Assembly: GCA_913057845.1 (NCBI GenBank)
Contig: CAJXPC010000031.1
Coordinates: 1 to 10,930, forward strand
Length of the DNA: 10,930 bases
From: an uncultured Pseudomonadota bacterium
GTDB lineage: Bacteria > Pseudomonadota > Gammaproteobacteria > Burkholderiales > Eutrophovitaceae
Direction: 5' to 3'
The notes under the pieces were generated by a model. The model saw nothing but the letters and a program-made list of their open reading frames with translations. It made no database searches and was not told where the DNA came from. The position numbers were made by a program, and so were the translations under genes. Positions 5,743 to 10,930 of this stretch are shown here, piece by piece; positions within the stretch are counted from its first letter, which is position 1; each line of letters starts with the position of its first letter.

Positions 5743-6282
5743 TTAATTGTCATTAGTTACTTTTATGACTGTCACGTCAAAATTAAATTCCGCTAACTCG
5801 GCCTTAATTTTCACCACCTCACCTGCATCTTGGTAAGGTCCAATTCGGACACGGTGAAACAATTTCCCACTAACCGTCTCAAACGACTGGATCCGTGACT
5901 CGAAACCGCTCATCGCCAGTCTTGCTTTTAAGTTATCCGCTTCCCTAGCATGAGATAGCGCTGCGACCTGTATAAAATAAACCGTGTTGTTTTTCGCCTG
6001 TGTGGCACCGTCACCCAGCGTTACAGAATCGGATGCTCTATCTCCTTCGGGCAACAACTTATAAAAATCAAATTCAACTTCTTCTTCTACTGACTCAGCC
6101 TTCGAATTAATACTTGATTTGACCACGTCGTGGTTATCACCAATTTCCTGAGTAGCACGATTAACATAAAACGTTACAGCGATAGCCGCCCCCAGTCCAA
6201 TAAAAATACCGACAAAAACACCAAGCCCTAATCGCCGCTTCGGAGCACTCCTGCCATTATTTTTAATTCCACGCTTTGCCAT
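5743..6282 (-). CDS. SPOR-domain inner-membrane protein (FtsN/DedD-like)
   Basis: A 179-residue bitopic protein. A short, very basic cytoplasmic tail (MAKRGIKNNGRSAPKRR) is followed by one membrane helix at about 18-40 (glycine-rich, LGLGVFVGIFIGLGAAIAV). An acidic periplasmic linker comes next, with the FDFYKLLPE motif at 71-79 typical of the proteins encoded next to argS. A C-terminal SPOR domain occupies about 99-177 (TVYFIQVAALSHAREADNLKARL ... HRVRIGPYQDAGEV). SPOR domains bind glycan strands stripped of stem peptides at the division septum, so a role in cell division or peptidoglycan handling is likely. Whether it is the functional FtsN cannot be told from sequence; the very short linker argues for caution. 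It starts 12 bp after argS and ends 22 bp before dsbA, so it is presumably co-transcribed with both. Confidence 0.9.
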   Translation of the reverse strand: MAKRGIKNNGRSAPKRRLGLGVFVGIFIGLGAAIAVTFYVNRATQEIGDNHDVVKSSINSKAESVEEEVEFDFYKLLPEGDRASDSVTLGDGATQAKNNTVYFIQVAALSHAREADNLKARLAMSGFESRIQSFETVSGKLFHRVRIGPYQDAGEVVKIKAELAEFNFDVTVIKVTNDN

Positions 6283-6294
6283 GTTGGGTTGATT

Positions 6295-8040
6295 CTACAT
6301 TCGTTCTGGAGCATCCACCCCAATTAATGATAATCCGTTTCTAATAACTTGTTTCACCGCAAGGACTAAAGCAAGTCGAGATTGTATAAGGCGTTTGTCA
6401 CCACTCAATATTTGAGTCGAGTTATAGTAGCTGTGGAACAGACCGGCGAGATCCTTCAGATAAAAAGCCACTAAATGAGGGGATAGCTCCCTAGAAGCCG
6501 ATTGAATAATCAATGGAAAATCAACTAGGGCCCGCATCAAATCAAATTCGTCAGAGTTCGTCAAAACGCTGGCATCGACGCTGCTCAAATCGGCAATATT
6601 TTGTTCCGATTTGATGAGTATGCTCGAACACCGCGCATGAGCGTACTGAATATAATAAACAGGGTTTTCATTATTTTGCGCCTTGGCAAGATCTAAATCA
6701 AAATCTAAATGCTGATCGCTTTTCCGATATATATAGAAAAATCTAGCAGCATCTCTCCCAACCTCAGATCGCAACTCCTCTAAAGTGACGAACTCACCCG
6801 ATCGTGTCGACATCGCCAATTTTTTTCCATCTCGATATAAGACTGCAAACTGAATCAAAGGAATACGCAGTTGCTCAGATTCAAAATCACAAACCCCAAG
6901 AGCCGCCAATGCCGCTCGGACCCTTGGGATATACCCATGGTGATCTGCGCCCCAAACATTAATGACCGTATCAAACCCTCGCTTAAACTTATCCACGTGA
7001 TACGCGATATCCGATGCAAAATATGTGAAGATTCCGTTGTCACGCTTAACGACCCGATCCTTTTCATCACCAAACTCAGTCGATCTAAACCATGTCGCGC
7101 CATCTTTAGTATACAAATAACCCTTTTGATCAAGGTCACGAACAACAGACTCAATCTTTCCTTCATTAAACAGTGATTGCTCTGAGAACCAACAATCAAA
7201 ATCGACACCAAATGCTGTCAGCTCACTGCGACACTGATCAAGCTGCTGCTTGAGGACATAATTGTGAATGGTCTCGTAAGACGCACCCAAATGTTTTTTG
7301 GCTACATCAATCCATCGATCGATTATTTGCTCGTCGTCGTCCTCGACGTCCCAGTCAACCTTCGACACGATTGACTCAAAGTTGTATCGGTCCCTATCTT
7401 TAACTTTAATGGCTTCTGCCATCATTCTTACGTAGTCCCCTTGATAGCCTTTCAAGGGAAAGTGCACGTCGTGCCCTAATAGCTCAAGGTACCTCAGCCA
7501 TGTGGATGCCGCCAAGATATCCATTTGCCGACCTGCGTCATTCACGTAGTATTCTCGAGACACGGTGTAACCGACAGCCTCCAGCAGATTAGCAATACTT
7601 GCGCCGTAAGCCGCCCCACGCCCATGTCCCACGTGAAGAGGCCCTGTCGGATTAGCCGAAACAAATTCCACCTGAATATGCTCACCCTGCCCCAAACTGC
7701 TGCGCCCAAAACTGGAACCAGCCTCGAGCACTACTTTAATCACGCTCTGATGACAGTCATCACTCAGGAATACATTAATAAATCCTGGACCCGCTACTTC
7801 TGATTTTTTGATCAGCGTATGGGCGGATAATTTAGACACAACCTGACTTGCGATCTCTCTGGGACTTTGTTTGAGTTCACGCGCGAGTTGCATAGCAATG
7901 TTACAGGCATAATCACCATGATCGGTTGACTTAGGACGATCCAAAACAATCCTGTCAAGAGGAACGTCTAGCTCCATCTCTTTCAGCACCGAAACAATGG
8001 CTACTCTAAGTTGATTAATCAGGTCAGTCGGATCATTCAT
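6295..8040 (-). CDS. argS: Arginyl-tRNA synthetase
   Basis: A class I aminoacyl-tRNA synthetase that charges tRNA-Arg with arginine using ATP, in the cytoplasm. It is 581 residues from the ATG at 8040, the normal length. The order is the ArgRS-specific N-terminal tRNA-binding domain (about 1-110), then ANPTGPLHVGHGRG with the HIGH-type motif HVGH at 136-139. YVNDAGRQ follows, then VWGADHHGY. MSTRSG at 410-415 stands in for KMSKS, a normal feature of many ArgRS. The C-terminal helical anticodon-binding domain ends in the family signature GVDAPERM. No lesions are seen. The frame can be opened at a GTG at 8046 (two extra residues); neither start has a strong Shine-Dalgarno. It lies 57 bp downstream of priA and 12 bp upstream of the SPOR gene. 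Confidence 0.98.
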   Translation of the reverse strand: MNDPTDLINQLRVAIVSVLKEMELDVPLDRIVLDRPKSTDHGDYACNIAMQLARELKQSPREIASQVVSKLSAHTLIKKSEVAGPGFINVFLSDDCHQSVIKVVLEAGSSFGRSSLGQGEHIQVEFVSANPTGPLHVGHGRGAAYGASIANLLEAVGYTVSREYYVNDAGRQMDILAASTWLRYLELLGHDVHFPLKGYQGDYVRMMAEAIKVKDRDRYNFESIVSKVDWDVEDDDEQIIDRWIDVAKKHLGASYETIHNYVLKQQLDQCRSELTAFGVDFDCWFSEQSLFNEGKIESVVRDLDQKGYLYTKDGATWFRSTEFGDEKDRVVKRDNGIFTYFASDIAYHVDKFKRGFDTVINVWGADHHGYIPRVRAALAALGVCDFESEQLRIPLIQFAVLYRDGKKLAMSTRSGEFVTLEELRSEVGRDAARFFYIYRKSDQHLDFDLDLAKAQNNENPVYYIQYAHARCSSILIKSEQNIADLSSVDASVLTNSDEFDLMRALVDFPLIIQSASRELSPHLVAFYLKDLAGLFHSYYNSTQILSGDKRLIQSRLALVLAVKQVIRNGLSLIGVDAPERM

Positions 8041-8097
8041 GGCCACATCACTATTTGTTACGAAACACTATTGTATTTCTACTGAAAAAATAAAACT

Positions 8098-10296
8098 TTA
8101 CACATCGAGAGGATCAACATCGAGCACGTACCGTACGGCACTTTCTTGAAGCTCTTCGATACAACCACTCCAAATACGCAAAAATTCCCTCATGGACTTT
8201 CTAGAACCTGCTTGAATTAGGATCTGTCCTCGATAAAGCCCTGCCATTTTAAAGATTGGCGATGGGACCGCATCATACACCTCTATTCCGGACACCTTTA
8301 TTCTCACGGCGTCTTTCTGCACCCGCGTTAAAAATGTCCAAACTTTAGCTTCCTGCCTTCCCGCCACCCTTAGAAGCACTTGATAACAATACGGCGGAAA
8401 TGCCGCCTCTTTACGTTCAGTTAACAATTGTTGTGCGAACTCATCAAAAGTCTGATGAATTAATGACTGATAAACAGGGTGTTGAGAGAACTCTGTTTGA
8501 AGCATGACTCTTCCTTTTTTCTTACCTCTTCCCGGTCGGCCAGAGACTTGCAACAGCTGTTGGTAAAGCCTCTCTGTCGCCCTAAAATCACTGCTAAAAA
8601 GCGACTGGTCCGTACCCATAATTACAGCTAACGAGAGATTAGGAAAATCATGTCCTTTAGCCAACATTTGAGTGCCTACAATAATGTCGACATCCGAGTT
8701 CTCAATGACTCCTCGCATTTCTTTAAAGGCACCTTTACGTTTCGTAGTGTCGCTATCAATACGCATGATAGAAGCATTGGGAAATTGCGTTCTTAGGCTT
8801 TCCTCTACTCTTTGTGTTCCTTGACCCAAATCAATTAAATCTTGGTTACCGCACTCTGCGCATTGATCAGGCACCTTGCTTTGATAACCACAATAATGAC
8901 AACGCAAGCGGCTCGAGTGATGATGTATCGTCAGTCGAGCAGAGCAACCTCCACACATGGCCACCCAATTACACGAGGAGCAAAATAAGGCCGATGCATA
9001 TCCACGTCGATTAAGAAACACTAAAACCTGCTCACTCTTATCTAAGCATCCTTGCATCGCGTTTATTATTTCAGATGAAATTGCTCGACTCTGAGTCCGC
9101 TCAATTGGGATTAATTCGATATCGGGCAATGGGCCTTGTGGTCGCTCCTCTAGCACGAGACGTTTATAGCGAGACTCAACAACATTAAAGTATGTCTCTA
9201 AAGATGGGGTCGCCGAGCCTAAAACAATTGGCACCTTCTGTTGGCTTGCCACATAGATTGCTAAATCTCTAGCGTTATAACGAACACCCTCAACCTGCTT
9301 GTACGACAGATCATGTTCCTCATCTACGACAATCAAACCTAACTGAGGCAACGACGCAAATACTGAAAGCCGGGTACCTAAGACGATGGACGCGCTACCC
9401 GATCGCGCTACCGACCACGCTTTGTAGCGCTCTTTATCAGTCATGCTGCTATTTAAAGTCACGATCTCATGGTCAGGAAAACGCTTACGCAAACGGGATT
9501 CAAGCTGAGGTGTTAAATTAATTTCTGGCACCAACACCAACACCTGTCGATTAAGGTCAAGCGTCTTGGCCATGACCTCAAAATATACTTCGGTCTTACC
9601 GCTCCCCGTCACCCCTTGCAACAACCAAGTTTGATGTACGTCTAACTTAGCAACAATGGTCTCAACCGCCAGACGTTGAGGTGTTGTTAAATTAATACGT
9701 TTGATTTCTCCTTCCTCGAGTCGCGTCATGGGCGCTTTGAGCGAAACGACGTTTTGACGCTGTTCAAGGGTGTTGGTCCAACCCTCAGCATGCCACTGAG
9801 CAAGCGCTACCCTTGCATTCGAGTAAACTAAAAGTGCCTGACGCAACGTAATCGCACCTTCCGCCAACAACAAATCAAAAAGCCGTCTTTTGCCAATAGT
9901 GCGGGCGGTTAAATGCGCTGGAACTTCTTGGATGCCCCTGTCGCTCAGAGTAAAAACCGTTTCGGTGAGTCGATTTAAAAAATCGATGCGACGGACGGCC
10001 GTAGGCAAACCTAAAAATAGAGCTTGCCCCATCCGAGCACAATAGTACTGAGACACAAACCGACATAGGGAGAAGTACGATGGGGGTAATGGGTCGAGAT
10101 CAAAAACCGATTCAATTTGCTTTAACCTGCGCGACTCGACCAACGACACGTCAGACACACAATCTACTATGCCGACTAGTTTTTTATTGCGAAACGGAAC
10201 AACAACGATTGACCCTCTAACAACCTGGTGGGGGCCAGCACGGTAGTCGAATGGTCCTTGCAACGGGACGTCGAGATGAACTTGAGCAAAAGACAT
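8098..10296 (-). CDS. priA: Primosomal replication-restart helicase PriA
   Basis: A 732-residue superfamily 2 DNA helicase that recognises stalled or collapsed forks and reloads the replisome; the length equals E. coli PriA. The N-terminal DNA-binding domain (about 1-105) begins with the typical VHLDVPLQGPFDY. Helicase motifs are Walker A GVTGSGKT (228-235), DEEH (325-328), GSATPS (360-365), TQMLAKGHDFPNL (542-554) and the arginine-finger motif VI QVSGRPGR (583-590). Motif VI is more often GRAGR in PriA, so the Pro at 588 is a small variant. Eight zinc-binding cysteines lie at 439, 442, 448, 451, 466, 469, 479 and 482. The C-terminal RYVLDVDPL matches the family end. The ATG at 10296 has only weak ribosome-site sequence. 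It is 108 bp from hemE and 57 bp from argS on the same strand. Confidence 0.98.
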   Translation of the reverse strand: MSFAQVHLDVPLQGPFDYRAGPHQVVRGSIVVVPFRNKKLVGIVDCVSDVSLVESRRLKQIESVFDLDPLPPSYFSLCRFVSQYYCARMGQALFLGLPTAVRRIDFLNRLTETVFTLSDRGIQEVPAHLTARTIGKRRLFDLLLAEGAITLRQALLVYSNARVALAQWHAEGWTNTLEQRQNVVSLKAPMTRLEEGEIKRINLTTPQRLAVETIVAKLDVHQTWLLQGVTGSGKTEVYFEVMAKTLDLNRQVLVLVPEINLTPQLESRLRKRFPDHEIVTLNSSMTDKERYKAWSVARSGSASIVLGTRLSVFASLPQLGLIVVDEEHDLSYKQVEGVRYNARDLAIYVASQQKVPIVLGSATPSLETYFNVVESRYKRLVLEERPQGPLPDIELIPIERTQSRAISSEIINAMQGCLDKSEQVLVFLNRRGYASALFCSSCNWVAMCGGCSARLTIHHHSSRLRCHYCGYQSKVPDQCAECGNQDLIDLGQGTQRVEESLRTQFPNASIMRIDSDTTKRKGAFKEMRGVIENSDVDIIVGTQMLAKGHDFPNLSLAVIMGTDQSLFSSDFRATERLYQQLLQVSGRPGRGKKKGRVMLQTEFSQHPVYQSLIHQTFDEFAQQLLTERKEAAFPPYCYQVLLRVAGRQEAKVWTFLTRVQKDAVRIKVSGIEVYDAVPSPIFKMAGLYRGQILIQAGSRKSMREFLRIWSGCIEELQESAVRYVLDVDPLDV

Positions 10297-10316
10297 AAGC
10301 TAAACGTTCGTAGGCA

Positions 10317-10337
10317 TTTTCAATGAAATCATGAAAA
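10317..10337. repeat. Short inverted repeat in the hemE-priA spacer
   Basis: TTTTCA (10317-10322) and TGAAAA (10332-10337) are exact inverted copies separated by nine bases, 21 bp upstream of the priA start. The spacer between hemE and priA (10297-10404) holds no gene and no clear terminator. A minus-strand TATAGT near 10348-10353 could be a -10 element, but no good -35 accompanies it. The repeat could be an operator or a chance palindrome in AT-rich sequence. Confidence 0.2.
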
Positions 10338-10404
10338 ATCTACAGAGACTATACCCCACGCAACATAGCCTGTTACGTATACCAGCACGTCAGCAAAGGA
10401 GCGA

Positions 10405-10905
10405 TTAACCGGCTGCGTGATAACCCCTACTCTGCTCATGTACCGCCTCAACAAGCGCGTGCACATTCTCGGGTGGAGTAAATTGGTTCACACCATGGCC
10501 CAGATTAAACACGTGGCCAACTCCTTCACCATAGCCTGCAAGTATTTCGCCAACTTCTTTTTGTATCACTTCAGGATTCGTCAGTAATATGGCAGGGTCC
10601 ATATTGCCCTGCAAAGCTACGCGATCCCCTACCCGAGTGCGCGCCGTAGCTATATCGGTTGACCAGTCCAATCCCAGTGCGTCCGCTCCCGTCTCTGATA
10701 AACCCTCCAGCCACTGGCCGCCACCCTTAGTAAATACAACTCTTGGGATGACTCGTCCATTTACTTCTCTAATCAAACCAGCACAAATTTGTTTTAGGTT
10801 GTTTTGAGAAAAACGTTTAAATGCGCTTGGCGTTAGTGCCCCCCCCCACGTATCAAAGATCATGACGGCGTCGGCCCCAGCTTGAATTTGCCCATTCAAA
10901 TAAGC
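10405..10905 (-). CDS. hemE: Uroporphyrinogen decarboxylase, C-terminal part
   Basis: This enzyme decarboxylates the four acetate groups of uroporphyrinogen III to give coproporphyrinogen III in heme biosynthesis; it is a cytoplasmic TIM-barrel dimer. Only the last 166 residues or so are present, about 45 percent of the usual 350-plus. They begin [22 protein letters not shown] and continue with [31 protein letters not shown] and [19 protein letters not shown], all strong HemE signatures. The 5' end is lost at the contig edge, where residues MYKRQ read in the same frame are adapter. A nine-base G run (C run on the plus strand, 10839-10847) encodes part of the Trp-Gly-Gly-Ala stretch, and the frame is intact through it. 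It is upstream of priA in the same direction, 108 bp away. Confidence 0.96.
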   Translation of the reverse strand, partial: AYLNGQIQAGADAVMIFDTWGGALTPSAFKRFSQNNLKQICAGLIREVNGRVIPRVVFTKGGGQWLEGLSETGADALGLDWSTDIATARTRVGDRVALQGNMDPAILLTNPEVIQKEVGEILAGYGEGVGHVFNLGHGVNQFTPPENVHALVEAVHEQSRGYHAAG

Positions 10906-10930
10906 CTGTCTCTTATACACATCTCCGAGC
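10906..10930 (-). other. Nextera i7-side adapter (not genomic)
   Basis: CTGTCTCTTATACACATCT (10906-10924) is the reverse complement of the Tn5 mosaic end, and the following CCGAGC is the beginning of the i7-side Nextera adapter. It is library sequence and should be trimmed. It adds the false N-terminus MYKRQ to the truncated hemE frame. Confidence 0.98.

Noticed and set aside
6855..7211. Open frames on both strands inside argS
   Set aside because: argS is intact through this region, and the alternative translations have no recognisable features.

Overview
The window is a contig whose two extremities are unremoved Illumina Nextera adapter (1-48 and 10906-10930). The biological insert is therefore 49-10905, and its first and last genes are cut. 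Gene content and order point to a proteobacterium. A hemE-priA-argS-SPOR-dsbA-SDR run on one strand is, from memory, typical of Betaproteobacteria: Gammaproteobacteria usually have priA-argS-SPOR leading to hslVU, and hemE next to priA plus dsbA after the SPOR gene are betaproteobacterial habits. The sequence looks moderately AT-rich by eye (not computed), so a streamlined aquatic or uncultured lineage is plausible. No ribosomal RNA is present to settle this.

Region 1 (49-3648) is a loose set of small accessory genes: a YdhR-like dimeric alpha/beta-barrel protein missing only its start codon, an exported surface-adhesin-E-like protein, a 65-residue membrane protein, a MycE-like metal-dependent methyltransferase, an exported HExxH putative metalloprotease, an exported TPR protein and a HAD hydrolase. 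The last three are colinear on the plus strand, and TPR and HAD are 14 bp apart. The methyltransferase diverges from the HExxH gene.

Region 2 (3672-10905) is a compact minus-strand run of core genes, read from right to left: hemE (heme synthesis, 3' part only), priA (replication restart), argS (arginyl-tRNA synthetase), a SPOR-domain cell-envelope protein, dsbA (CGHC active site), a divergent second DsbA-like protein (CLGC active site) and an SDR oxidoreductase. From argS to the SDR the gaps are 12-22 bp or short overlaps, including an ATGA stop/start overlap, so these are probably one transcript. It converges on the HAD gene with only 23 bp between the stops.

The genes are mostly ordinary. 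The points worth a second look are the adapter ends and the chimeric peptides they create, the tandem DsbA pair with an unusual second active site, the stand-alone MycE-like methyltransferase with intact metal and base residues, a HAD enzyme lacking the second motif-I aspartate, and a nine-base G run inside hemE. I see no tRNA, rRNA, CRISPR array, insertion sequence, prophage or defence system, and no stretch above about 130 bp without a gene.
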